DNA from: UKL13-2 sp031370625
Lineage (GTDB): Bacteria; Pseudomonadota; Gammaproteobacteria; Burkholderiales; Usitatibacteraceae
Assembly: GCA_031370625.1 (NCBI GenBank)
Contig: JANMQR010000038.1
Coordinates: 1 to 64,000, forward strand
DNA: 64,000 bases
Direction of reading: 5' to 3'
This document shows positions 8,350 through 16,761 of this stretch, piece after piece (position 1 is the stretch's first letter; each line of letters opens with the position of its first letter). Below the pieces are notes generated by a model. The model worked only from the letters and a program-made list of their open reading frames with translations. It searched no databases and was not told where the DNA came from. The position numbers and the translations under genes were made by a program.

Positions 8350-8856
8350 ATGGCAAAAGGAAAATGGAAAGCACAGCGAACACTGTTGATCGTAGGCGAA
8401 GGCGCTCACGACGTGGCGTTTCTTAAGCATGCGAAATCGGTTTTTGTAACGCGCGGATGCGGCTTAGCAGTACAAATAAAAAATGCCAATGGAAGAGGAG
8501 CGCTACACGTCATTAATTACGCCATATCGCTATCCAACAACGCAAACTATGACACTGTGGCAGCGCTGTTCGATACAGATGAAGGCTGGTCTGAGGCCGT
8601 TGCCACGCTCGCTCGCCGCAATGACATCACGACGCTGAAATCAGACTCATGCCTCGAAACCATGCTGCTTCGCGCACTCAACTTGGAGTGCAAAGGCACG
8701 TCGAGCGCACTAAAAAAGCGTCTGGCAAAACAGATCAATGGCGATGCAAGAGAGCCTGAGTCGTACGCGCGGTGTTTTACGCGCCATGTTCTTAAGAAAA
8801 CAAAAGAGCCAACGCTTTTGGCATTGATTGAGCTCTTGTCCGTAAAACAAAAATAA
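8350..8856 (+). CDS. Small TOPRIM/RloB-like protein, second gene of the defence pair
   Basis: The 168-residue protein begins with a strand and LLIVGEGAHDVAFLKHA, where Glu17 is the expected first acidic residue of a TOPRIM/RloB fold. It then has VAALFDTDEGW with Asp75 and Asp77 as the D-x-D pair. SDSCLETMLLRALN takes the place of the conserved (N/S)PCFE-type helix of RloB proteins, and the C-terminus is basic. TOPRIM-type partners of AAA15 ATPases act as nucleases or ribonucleases once the ATPase senses infection. Its 8-base spacing after the ATPase implies translational coupling. It could instead be a DUF4276/DUF3226-like protein; the fold assignment rests on motifs only. Confidence 0.65.
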   Translation: MAKGKWKAQRTLLIVGEGAHDVAFLKHAKSVFVTRGCGLAVQIKNANGRGALHVINYAISLSNNANYDTVAALFDTDEGWSEAVATLARRNDITTLKSDSCLETMLLRALNLECKGTSSALKKRLAKQINGDAREPESYARCFTRHVLKKTKEPTLLALIELLSVKQK

Positions 8857-9679
8857 ATCGTGACTTGTAACGCTGCACGTTTCGATATCGGACACCTTGC
8901 AGGAAGCGGCCTCGTAAACTCAGCTGTCCGCCGGAATAAACTTCGCGACGCAACTGATGCGTGGCGTGAAATTCACGCTTCCTAATAAGCGTGGAAACCC
9001 CGCAGAAGCTTCCGTTGGTCGAAGGTCAGTTTTTAAAAACAATTCACACCCCTGAACAACCTAAGCGGCCAGCCGCTGCACACGCGGCATCGGTTTTTTC
9101 TTCACTTGCCATAGATCGTATTGCATTTGCAGGCCGAGCCAAAGATCGGCGGTGGTTCCCGGCGCTTTCGAGGTACGAACGGCTATTTCGGGGCCCACGC
9201 CTACTCTCCCATATAACACACACGTTTTGAGTTTTATTGTCATTCTTCTTCTTTGCTTTTGCACCAGCGCGCTTGTTTTTTTATGCTTGGTTTCCGTGTT
9301 TCAAATCGTTAATCACTGATTGCGCGATCAGTTTTAAACTATTTAGATAGCCAATCAATAAGCTAACAATACAAACATCGATACCCACCCTGATTACGAA
9401 ATCACATGCACCGAAATCACTAACCGCTACTTTTTTGTCGCAAATTTTGTTCCACAGCCAAGTGTATCGCATGGGCTCGATGGATGGCGTCGATTCAAAT
9501 AACACCGAGGTCAATGCGGCAACCATTCCTGCGAATCACGTTTTTATCGTTATCGTATTTTTACGCGGGAAGTTGTTATAGGTAACTGTTGGTTCTCACG
9601 GGTGCTCAAAGGAGTCGCTCATTTTATTCTTGCACATTGTAAAAACTGCCTTACAATTTACTTCTACTTGGAGGATCGC
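8857..9679. other. Gene-poor stretch with higA debris
   Basis: About 820 bases between the AAA/TOPRIM pair and the DUF433 antitoxin contain no convincing intact gene. The only recognised content is a truncated higA copy (9061-9222). From about 9225 to 9660 the DNA is AT-rich without homology I can name. This looks like eroded accessory DNA. Confidence 0.5.
9061..9222 (-). pseudogene. higA: Truncated higA antitoxin copy
   Basis: The reverse strand encodes LYGRVGVGPEIAVRTSKAPG, then GTTADLWLGLQMQYDLW and a TAG stop. This is nearly the same as the C-terminal half of the intact higA at 10446-10703, and the DNA of the two copies is almost identical over roughly 150 bases. Homology ends abruptly near 9222, so the N-terminal part and most of the helix-turn-helix are missing, replaced by AT-rich DNA. 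Substitutions such as RLSKALG to RTSKAPG fit relaxed selection. Confidence 0.7.
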
Positions 9680-9910
9680 ATGTACCAACTTGATCGTATT
9701 ACGCAACAACCTGAACTGATGGGTGGCAAAGCATGCGTGCGCGGGATGCGCGTGACTGTCGGGATGATTGTGAGTCAAATTGGCGCGGGCCACTCGATTG
9801 ATGACGTGCTCACCGATTATCCCTACCTCGAACGCGAGGATGTTTTGCAGGCGCTGCGCTATGCAGCATGGAGAGCGGAAGAACGGGAAGTCGAGCTCGC
9901 ACGCGCGTGA
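9680..9910 (+). CDS. DUF433 family antitoxin-like protein
   Basis: The 76-residue product starts at an ATG with GGAGG six bases before it. The core YQLDRITQQPELMGGKACVRG, continuing into MRVTVGMIVSQIGAG and DVLTDYPYLEREDVLQALRYAA, is the DUF433 (COG2442) winged-helix domain, used as the DNA-binding antitoxin of PIN-like toxins. Its stop codon overlaps the start of the DUF5615 gene (GTGA), a translational coupling typical of toxin-antitoxin pairs. Confidence 0.87.
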   Translation: MYQLDRITQQPELMGGKACVRGMRVTVGMIVSQIGAGHSIDDVLTDYPYLEREDVLQALRYAAWRAEEREVELARA

Positions 9911-10281
9911 GACTGCTGATCGACATGAATTTGTCACCTCGATGGGTCAAGTTCTTGAACGATGCCAACATTGAGACCATTCATTGGTCTGTGTGCGGTG
10001 CTGCCAATGCACCTGATACAGAAATCATGGCGTATGCAAAGGCAAACGACTTTGTTGTGCTGACCAACGATCTTGATTTCAGCGCAATCCTGGCGGTGAC
10101 AAACGGTGAGAAACCCAGCGTGGTGCAAATTCGTTCCGAAGATCTGAATCCCAATTTCATTGGTCAGGCAGTTGTCGATGCATTGAAGCAAATGACGTCG
10201 GAGCTCGAACAAGGCGCGCTACTGACGATTGACGTTGCGCGTACGCGCCTGCGGCTGCTGCCACTGCAAGCCAGGCACTGA
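9907..10281 (+). CDS. DUF5615 PIN-like toxin
   Basis: I choose the GTG at 9907, which overlaps the DUF433 stop, giving 124 residues that begin MRLLIDMNLSPRWVKFL; an earlier ATG at 9868 would lie inside the antitoxin gene. LLIDMNLSP, AYAKANDFVVLTNDLDFS and the acidic residues Asp5, the TND aspartate and the following Asp match DUF5615/COG4634 PIN-like nucleases. It is expected to be an RNA-cleaving toxin held in check by the upstream DUF433 protein. The C-terminal RTRLRLLPL strand is also typical of the family. Confidence 0.83.
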   Translation: MRLLIDMNLSPRWVKFLNDANIETIHWSVCGAANAPDTEIMAYAKANDFVVLTNDLDFSAILAVTNGEKPSVVQIRSEDLNPNFIGQAVVDALKQMTSELEQGALLTIDVARTRLRLLPLQARH

Positions 10282-10445
10282 CGCGCGACGCAATACCGCC
10301 CAGCACATAGAAAATGAAGACGCATAGCGCGCATGAACGCAACGTGTGATGCGTTTCGCTCTGCTGTTGTTTGTTTTGTTGACGCAGATTCAAAGGACTC
10401 AGGGTGATTTGATTTGTTTTAAAAAAACTCACGCCACTGGATAGC

Positions 10446-10703
10446 CTACGACGCCAGCCGCCGCACACGCAACATCGGTTTTTTCATCACTTGCCATAGA
10501 TCGTATTGCATTTGCAGGCCGAGCCAAAGATCGGCGGTGGTTCCCAGCGCTTTCGACAATCTAACGGCCATTTCTGCGCTCACGCCAGCTCTCCCGTACA
10601 ACACAGCCTGGAGTGCTCGACAAATTACGGCAAGACCGGTTGCTTCTTCAATTGGATTTAGCTGCTCTGACAAATACTCGCGCGGTATTTCTTTAAAACT
10701 CAT
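10446..10703 (-). CDS. higA: HigA-family antitoxin (no HigB beside it)
   Basis: The 85-residue protein contains the XRE-type helix-turn-helix of HigA antitoxins: ALQAVLYGRAGVSAEMAVRL then SKALGTTADLWLGLQMQYDLW, near residues 31-70. The N-terminus is shorter than usual, lacking the HPGE segment. No HigB-type RelE toxin lies beside it. Instead its ATG overlaps the end of the ribbon-helix-helix antitoxin by 11 bases, making a three-gene PIN toxin, RHH antitoxin, HigA run. A truncated copy lies about 1.4 kb away at 9061-9222. It may be a solitary regulator left after toxin loss. Confidence 0.75.
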   Translation of the reverse strand: MSFKEIPREYLSEQLNPIEEATGLAVICRALQAVLYGRAGVSAEMAVRLSKALGTTADLWLGLQMQYDLWQVMKKPMLRVRRLAS

Positions 10704-10929
10704 CGCCCTTCTTCGCAGGTTTGTCAGGCACCATTTTCAGAAATTTCTTGAAGTCACTACGTTTCCCTTTAGCGGCTTCAGCCTTGAGGTAGTCAAGTGT
10801 CATTACCGATGCCATTTTTTCAGCGGCAGCACTGGCAATAAATTGATTCACCGAAATTTCGTCACGTTCAGCCAGTTCCTTGATTTTCTGATGTACCGAA
10901 TTCGGCAGGCGAATAGTCAGGGCGCTCAT
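10693..10929 (-). CDS. Ribbon-helix-helix antitoxin (HicB/CopG type)
   Basis: This 78-residue protein begins MSALTIRLPNSVHQKIKELA, the N-terminal strand and first helix of a ribbon-helix-helix DNA-binding domain, followed by SVNQFIASAAAEKM and a lysine-rich tail (about 55-78) likely to wrap the toxin. AGGAGC before the ATG at 10929 fixes the start. The ATG overlaps the stop of the upstream PIN toxin (ATGA), so the pair is coupled in toxin-first order. Confidence 0.85.
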   Translation of the reverse strand: MSALTIRLPNSVHQKIKELAERDEISVNQFIASAAAEKMASVMTLDYLKAEAAKGKRSDFKKFLKMVPDKPAKKGDEF

Positions 10930-11348
10930 TTTTTGCTCCTTAGCAGGTTTAGTATTTCCGCAGGCGTGGCGACCTGCACATTTAATTCCGCAACGCGACG
11001 AAAATCTTTCACGTTGTGCGTCACGATGTAATCGCAGCCCGAAGCGACCGCACATTCCACAATCATATCGTCATCAGGATCGCGCGAAAACGGCCTCCAC
11101 AAAAAATACACGTCTTGCAAATGTGCGATAGATGCGAGGTAGCGCAAGAACGCGAGTGCGTCATCTGCTGTTGCTCCCGGTGGCAGGTTCTCCGGCCTTG
11201 TCATGACCGCCTGCCACTCGGTATAGACCGCGATAGTCAATGCGATCTCGATTTCCGGCATCGGCAACATCGACACAAGCTTGAAGCTTGCCCCATTGCG
11301 GGAGCGAGCGGCAGCGACCAAGACCGAAGTGTCTATAACTATTTTCAT
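10926..11348 (-). CDS. PIN-domain toxin (COG1569 family)
   Basis: The 140-residue protein begins MKIVIDTSVLVAAARSRNGA, with Asp6 as the first metal ligand. It then shows the acidic helix residue in AVYTEWQAVM, DPDDDMIVECAVASGCDYIVTHN with the Asp cluster, and a final strand. This matches the toxin component of COG1569-type PIN systems, which cleave RNA in a metal-dependent way. The overlapping downstream RHH gene is the antitoxin. The unit runs opposite to the DUF433/DUF5615 pair and shares the island with other toxin-antitoxin genes. Confidence 0.87.
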   Translation of the reverse strand: MKIVIDTSVLVAAARSRNGASFKLVSMLPMPEIEIALTIAVYTEWQAVMTRPENLPPGATADDALAFLRYLASIAHLQDVYFLWRPFSRDPDDDMIVECAVASGCDYIVTHNVKDFRRVAELNVQVATPAEILNLLRSKK

Positions 11349-11588
11349 GGTATCGCCAGTATAACCAAAACTTAATCGGGTTAGCTCAAATTTTTAAGAA
11401 GCGATTGACACTGACTGCTTTAATTCGCGCTTTAGAAATTTTCAAAACAGCAAAAATTTGAAGACAGTTGCCGACGCTTTTATGCCTTGGCTGCGCATCC
11501 ACAAATTTGCCCACGCTTGCTCCGTAAAGTTGCTAATACCTGTACGCCTGCCACCAGTGAAGTTTGATATTAATGAAACCTCACCCAT

Positions 11589-12860
11589 TCACTTCAACCG
11601 CTCAGCATCCAGCATGATCCTGGCACCTCGTTGATAGGTCCAATACGATGTTGCCCAATTCAGCAGGACGGCGACGCGGTTGCGAAAGCCGATGAGAAAA
11701 AACACGTGCGCGGCCAGCCAAAACCACCACGCGATGACGCCTGACAGATGAAACCCACGCAAATCCACCACGGCGGCCATGCGGCCAATGGTGGCGAGGT
11801 TGCCGTAATCGGCATAATGAAAATGCGCGGGTGGCGTGGCATTAGTAAGGCGTGATCGAATCAGTTTGGCGACGTAGGCGCCCATCTGTTTGGCGGCCGG
11901 GGCCACGCCGGGAACGGGTTTGCCATCCTGCTGCAACGAGGCCAAATCACCGATGACAAAAACATCACGGTGATCTTTGATGGTGAGGTCAGGTTCCACC
12001 AACACGCGCCCCGCGCGATCATGTGCGGCGGGCAACATGGCGCCGAGCGGGGACGCCGCCACACCAGCCGCCCAGAGGATGGTGCGACTATGCACAGGCG
12101 TGTTGCCCAAGCTGTATCCAGCCGCGTCAATTCGCGTGACCGCATCACCGCAACGCACGTCCACACCCAAATGGCGCAGATGACGTTCGGCACGCGCTGA
12201 CAACGACGCGGGAAAGCTTGCCAGCACGCGCGGCCCGGCTTCGATCAAGCGCACGGTGGCGCTGCGTGGATCAATGTGGCGAAACTCGTTGCGCAAGGTG
12301 TGTCGCGCAATCTCTGCCAGCGTGCCTGCCAGCTCAACGCCGGTGGGACCACCGCCGACGACCGCAAAGTGAAGCCATTCGTCGCGCTCGGCAGTGGTAG
12401 TGGCCAGTTCGGCACGCTCGAAAGCGTAAAGAATCTTTTGACGAATGTGTAGCGCATCGGCGAGGGTTTTGAGTCCGGGCGCGTGCGGTGCCCAGGCGTC
12501 ATTGCCGAAGTAAGTATGGGTGGCACCGGTGGCGATGATGAGCGTGTCGAAGGCAATTTTTGCACCGTCGTCGGTGGTGATGTTTTTGCCGATCACATCA
12601 ATGTGGGTGACATTACCGAGACGCACCTCGACGTTGCGTTGATTCCGCAAGATATGCCGCAACGGTGCCGAGATATCCGGCGCAGATAAACCGGCCGTGG
12701 CAACCTGATAAAGCAATGGTTGAAAGAGGTGGTGATTGGCGCGATCAATCAGGGTGATTTGCACCGGGCAAGCGGCAAGACCGCGTGTGGCCCACAGGCC
12801 ACCAAACCCGCCACCGATGATTACGACGCGATGCGTGCTTTCGTGCGTGTCCTTAGCCAT
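11589..12860 (-). CDS. ndh: Type II NADH dehydrogenase (NDH-2)
   Basis: The 423-residue flavoprotein has two dinucleotide-binding folds: VVIIGGGFGGLWATRGLA near residues 12-29 for FAD and FAVVGGGPTGVELAGTLAE near 165-183 for NADH. It also has DVFVIGDLASL near 305 and the APAAKQMG quinone-site stretch. The hydrophobic C-terminus (GVIAWWFWLAAHVFFLIGF, about 375-395) attaches it to the inner face of the cytoplasmic membrane. It passes electrons from NADH to quinone without pumping protons, so a light-driven proton pump elsewhere in the window could compensate energetically (inference). It sits at the right edge of the toxin-antitoxin island. Confidence 0.9.
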   Translation of the reverse strand: MAKDTHESTHRVVIIGGGFGGLWATRGLAACPVQITLIDRANHHLFQPLLYQVATAGLSAPDISAPLRHILRNQRNVEVRLGNVTHIDVIGKNITTDDGAKIAFDTLIIATGATHTYFGNDAWAPHAPGLKTLADALHIRQKILYAFERAELATTTAERDEWLHFAVVGGGPTGVELAGTLAEIARHTLRNEFRHIDPRSATVRLIEAGPRVLASFPASLSARAERHLRHLGVDVRCGDAVTRIDAAGYSLGNTPVHSRTILWAAGVAASPLGAMLPAAHDRAGRVLVEPDLTIKDHRDVFVIGDLASLQQDGKPVPGVAPAAKQMGAYVAKLIRSRLTNATPPAHFHYADYGNLATIGRMAAVVDLRGFHLSGVIAWWFWLAAHVFFLIGFRNRVAVLLNWATSYWTYQRGARIMLDAERLK

Positions 12861-13010
12861 GAATTTTTTCCGGTAGTCGTGGTGGGATGGTAATTGATTT
12901 TAGAAGCGCGATTTTAGAAGCGACGCAAAAAAGAAGCTGGAGTCGAAAATGCGATAATCAGCGGCTGACTCAAAAAATATTTTAAGCACGAGAAATACAT
13001 TAAGCCACTG

Positions 13011-15584
13011 ATGCAAAAACCGAACATCGACAGCAGTAAAAGTCACGCCACTGCCACCCACACGCCCATGATGGCGCAGTATCTCGCCATCAAAGCCGAG
13101 CATCCGGACACGCTCGTGTTTTATCGCATGGGCGATTTTTATGAGCTGTTTTTTTCCGACGCGATCAAGGCCGCAAAGCTGCTCGATATCACGCTAACGC
13201 AACGCGGCAATTCGAATGGTGCGCCGATCAAAATGGCGGGGGTGCCGTTCCATTCGGTGGAAGGTTATCTCGCGAAGTTAGTGAAGCTCGGCGAATCGGC
13301 GGTGATCGTGGAGCAGGTGGGGGAGGTGACTGGCAAAGGGCCGGTTGAGCGTGCGGTAACGCGAATTATCACGCCGGGCACACTGACCGATTCAGCACTG
13401 ATGCCGGATGCGCGCGATGTGATTATCGCGGCGGTATTTTTGCAAAACGACAAATTGGGCGTCGCTGCGTTGTCGCTCGCGAGTGGTCGTTTTCGGGTGA
13501 TGGAAACGGTGGCGAGTGCGCTTGGCTCCGAACTGGAAAGATTGCAGGCCGCGGAGTTGGTGGTCGCTGAGAGTTTCACAACCCCAATCAACAATATTTC
13601 GATCAAACGACTCGCGGATTGGCAATTCGATTCTGAGTCGGCACACAAACTTTTATCGAAACAATTTGGCACTAAAGACCTTGCGGGATTTGGTTGCGAG
13701 TCAATGGATGTCGCGATTGCCGCCGCGGGCGCGCTGCTGCATTACGTGCAGCAAACCCAGCGCGCAGCACTGCCGCACATCACTGGATTATCGGTTGAGC
13801 ACGCAGATGAATTTATTCGCATAGATGCGGCGACGCGACGCAACCTGGAAATTTCCGAGACGATCAATCGTGAGGCGTCACCCACACTTTTCTCGCTGCT
13901 GAATACGACTGTCACGAGCATGGGCGCACGCATGATGCGCGACTGGTTACATCATCCGTTGCGTGATCGTGCGGTGATTGCGGAACGCTTGCAGGCGAGC
14001 GCTTCGCTGGCGTTGCGTGTGACGGATATTCGCAACATCATCAGCGATTGGGCGGACATTGAACGCATCGTCACACGGGTCGCGTTGAAGACGGCGCGAC
14101 CACGCGATTTGAGTGCGCTGCGCGATGCATTATCAGCCGCACCTGCGCTGCATCAGTTGCTTTTGCAAATTGAAACCCCAGCACTGGCGCGGCGATTGAG
14201 CCACTTTTGCCCTGATGTGCGCATCCACGCTGGGCTTTCATCGGCAATCAAGGATGAGCCATCGATTACGATTCGCGATGGCGGTGTGATTCGCGATGGC
14301 TTTAATGCGGAGTTGGATGAGTTGCGCGGCATGCAGACGAATGCGAGCAGTTTCTTGCTCGATCTTGAAGTGCGTGAACGCGCGCGCACTGGCATCGCCA
14401 ATCTGCGGGTGGAATACAACAAGGTTCATGGTTTCTATATCGAGATTACGCAGGGCCAGCTTGATAAAAACGGTGCGCTACCGGACGATTATCGTCGTCG
14501 GCAAACACTGAAAAATGCTGAGCGATTTATCACGCCGGAATTAAAAGCGTTTGAAGATAAAGCGCTGTCCGCAGGTGAGCGCGCGTTGGCCAAAGAGAAA
14601 TTTCTATTTGATCAATTGCTCGATGATTTGCTGCCGCACGTCGTCGTTTTGCATGCTCTCGCACGCGCGGTGGCTGAGCTGGATGTGCTGTGCGCGAATG
14701 CTAAAAATGCGCGTGATTTCAAATTGGTTGCGCCGACGTTTATTGACGATGATCGCGTGTCGATTGATAGCGGTCGGCATCTCGTTGTTGAAAGCCAGGT
14801 TGATAATTTCATCGCGAATGATTGTGAGCTTTCTCGCTCGCGCCAGTTGCTACTAATCACCGGCCCGAACATGGGCGGTAAATCGACTTACATGCGGCAA
14901 GTCGCGCAGATTGTGCTGCTCGCGCACACCGGTTCGTTCGTGCCCGCGAAGTCGGCCGAGATTGGCGCAATTGATGCAATCATGACGCGCATTGGTGCGT
15001 CCGATGATCTGGCCGGTGGCCGCTCAACCTTCATGGTAGAGATGACAGAGGCTGCCGCGATTTTGAACAACGCGACGATGAATTCACTGGTGTTGATTGA
15101 TGAAATTGGTCGCGGCACATCAACCTTCGACGGCCTATCGCTTGCCTATGCGATTGCGCGACATCTTGCCGAAACAACGCGCTGTTATTGTTTATTTGCG
15201 ACGCATTATTTTGAGCTGACGCGATTGAATGCGGAGCTGTCCAATTTGGCGAATGTGCATCTGGATGCGGTGGAAATGAAAGACAAAATTGTGTTCCTGC
15301 ACAAGCTCGAATCGGGCCCGGCAAATCAGAGTTATGGATTGCAGGTTGCGCAACTCGCGGGCGTGCCAAAATCGATTGTGCGGGTAGCGAAAAAACAATT
15401 GGGTGAACTGGAGCAGAACCAGGCGGGACGGCATCCTCAAGGCGATTTGTTCTCGGGGCCCGCACCAGTGCTGGAGGTTGAATCTAATCCCGCTATGGAA
15501 GCGCTGGAAGATTTAAAGCTCGATGAGCTATCGCCGAAAGAGGCGCTGGATGCGCTTTATCGGCTTAAAAAACTTTTGAATTAA
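13011..15584 (+). CDS. mutS: DNA mismatch repair protein MutS
   Basis: The 857-residue protein is full length. The mismatch-reading Phe-x-Glu motif is at Phe43-Tyr-Glu45 in FYRMGDFYELFF. The connector, lever and clamp domains follow, and the ATPase domain has Walker A TGPNMGGKSTYM near residue 617, LVLIDEIGRGTSTFDG near 695 and FATHYFELT near 733. The C-terminal dimerisation tail ends ALDALYRLKKLL. It recognises base mismatches and recruits MutL. It is a single transcription unit bounded downstream by a G/C-rich repeat. Confidence 0.97.
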   Translation: MQKPNIDSSKSHATATHTPMMAQYLAIKAEHPDTLVFYRMGDFYELFFSDAIKAAKLLDITLTQRGNSNGAPIKMAGVPFHSVEGYLAKLVKLGESAVIVEQVGEVTGKGPVERAVTRIITPGTLTDSALMPDARDVIIAAVFLQNDKLGVAALSLASGRFRVMETVASALGSELERLQAAELVVAESFTTPINNISIKRLADWQFDSESAHKLLSKQFGTKDLAGFGCESMDVAIAAAGALLHYVQQTQRAALPHITGLSVEHADEFIRIDAATRRNLEISETINREASPTLFSLLNTTVTSMGARMMRDWLHHPLRDRAVIAERLQASASLALRVTDIRNIISDWADIERIVTRVALKTARPRDLSALRDALSAAPALHQLLLQIETPALARRLSHFCPDVRIHAGLSSAIKDEPSITIRDGGVIRDGFNAELDELRGMQTNASSFLLDLEVRERARTGIANLRVEYNKVHGFYIEITQGQLDKNGALPDDYRRRQTLKNAERFITPELKAFEDKALSAGERALAKEKFLFDQLLDDLLPHVVVLHALARAVAELDVLCANAKNARDFKLVAPTFIDDDRVSIDSGRHLVVESQVDNFIANDCELSRSRQLLLITGPNMGGKSTYMRQVAQIVLLAHTGSFVPAKSAEIGAIDAIMTRIGASDDLAGGRSTFMVEMTEAAAILNNATMNSLVLIDEIGRGTSTFDGLSLAYAIARHLAETTRCYCLFATHYFELTRLNAELSNLANVHLDAVEMKDKIVFLHKLESGPANQSYGLQVAQLAGVPKSIVRVAKKQLGELEQNQAGRHPQGDLFSGPAPVLEVESNPAMEALEDLKLDELSPKEALDALYRLKKLLN

Positions 15585-15632
15585 TCACGCAATAACGCAG
15601 CAACTCAACACACTCAATACCGTATTAGCGAG

Positions 15633-15742
15633 CGCCCCCTCTCCCTCAATCCCTCTCTGGCCCTAGGCCACGCCGCCGCGAGGGGAGAGGGAGGCAAAGC
15701 CTCTCCCCCTTGACGGGGGAGAGGTTGGAGAGAGGGTGCTGG
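15633..15742. repeat. Intergenic CTCTCCC/GGGAGAG inverted-repeat cluster
   Basis: The stretch combines several complementary blocks: CCCCCTCTCCCTCAAT with GAGGGGAGAGGG, and CCTCTCCCCCTTGACGGGGGAGAGG as a compact hairpin. Such mixed CTCTCCC/GGGAGAG repeats are common in proteobacterial intergenic DNA. It follows mutS and may terminate it. A simpler relative lies at 6781-6806. Confidence 0.6.
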
Positions 15743-15778
15743 TTAAACAGTCACAACAATCTAGATACTGAGTTAACG

Positions 15779-16759
15779 ATGAATAAACTTTTGAAAATAA
15801 TTTTCGCGGCCTTCACCGTCTGCGCCCTCGCCTCTTGCACATCGCTTCCCACGAATCACACGTATTCATTTGCGCTGATCGGCGACCAGCAATACAACGC
15901 CGCTGAAGAGGCGCTGTTCCCTGATTTACTCGACACGATCAGCAGCGATAAATTGGCTTTTGTAGTGCACTTGGGCGACTTTAAAGCAGGCAGCAATGCA
16001 CCATGCACGGATGCGCTTTATGTGCAGCGGCGCAACGAATTTAATCGCTCAAAACATCCGTTTGTTTTGCTGACCGGTGATAACGATTGGGTGGATTGTC
16101 GACGGCCTTCCAATGGTTCGTATCAACCTTTGGAGCGCCTCAACAAACTGCGCGACGTGTTCTACGCGACGCCGGAAACACTTGGCAAGAATAGATTCTC
16201 GGTAATGCGTCAATCGGATGTGTTCGCCGCCGATCCCATCCTGTCGCGATATTCTGAAAATGCGTTGTGGGTTCATGGCGGTGTGGTTTACGTTACCTTG
16301 AATATCCAAGGCAGCAACGACAACAAAGGCTTTGACGACGCGAATGACCGCGAACAAGCTGAACGCACCGACGCCAATATTGCGTGGTTAAAGCACGCGA
16401 TCATTTCAGCGAAGTCGGACGATATCGCAGGGCTGGCGATTTTTTTGCAAGCCAATCCCGGCTTTGAAGAATTGCCCGCCAGTATTCAAAAAAGTGGGTT
16501 CAATAATTTTCTGCGCGCATTCGATGCGGCCGCTGTAGCGTTTGGCAAGCCGATACTTTTTGCACACGGCGACAGCCATCAGTTCCGCGTTGAGCCGTAT
16601 TTGAGTCCCATCGACAAACACCCGATCCTGAACGTCACCCGCGTAGAAGGCTATGGGAGTCCGTTTGTGAACTGGATCAAGATCACTGTTGACGCAAATA
16701 ATCGCGTCACGCCGTTTGCGATTAAATCGGGTGGGTTTTTGCCTACGACTGCGAAATAG
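15779..16759 (+). CDS. Calcineurin-like metallophosphoesterase lipoprotein
   Basis: The ATG at 15779 gives a 326-residue protein with a lipoprotein signal peptide; the lipobox LASC places the lipidated Cys at about residue 19. The fold signature of metallophosphoesterases is visible as IGDQQYN (a variant of the usual GDxH), VHLGDFKAG, LTGDNDW and AHGDSHQFR. The first motif has Gln where His is usual, which may alter metal binding. It probably acts in the periplasm on an unknown phosphoester. It is convergent with slyD, only 2 bases apart, without a terminator between. Confidence 0.78.
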   Translation: MNKLLKIIFAAFTVCALASCTSLPTNHTYSFALIGDQQYNAAEEALFPDLLDTISSDKLAFVVHLGDFKAGSNAPCTDALYVQRRNEFNRSKHPFVLLTGDNDWVDCRRPSNGSYQPLERLNKLRDVFYATPETLGKNRFSVMRQSDVFAADPILSRYSENALWVHGGVVYVTLNIQGSNDNKGFDDANDREQAERTDANIAWLKHAIISAKSDDIAGLAIFLQANPGFEELPASIQKSGFNNFLRAFDAAAVAFGKPILFAHGDSHQFRVEPYLSPIDKHPILNVTRVEGYGSPFVNWIKITVDANNRVTPFAIKSGGFLPTTAK

Positions 16760-16761
16760 TT

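Noticed and set aside
9281..9526. 81-residue open frame on the minus strand in the AT-rich part of the toxin-antitoxin island
   Set aside because: No ribosome-binding site, no recognisable family and unusual composition; more likely chance in AT-rich DNA.
11349..11588. Remnant gene between the PIN toxin and ndh
   Set aside because: A short readable stretch exists but no start, ribosome-binding site or recognisable domain supports a gene.
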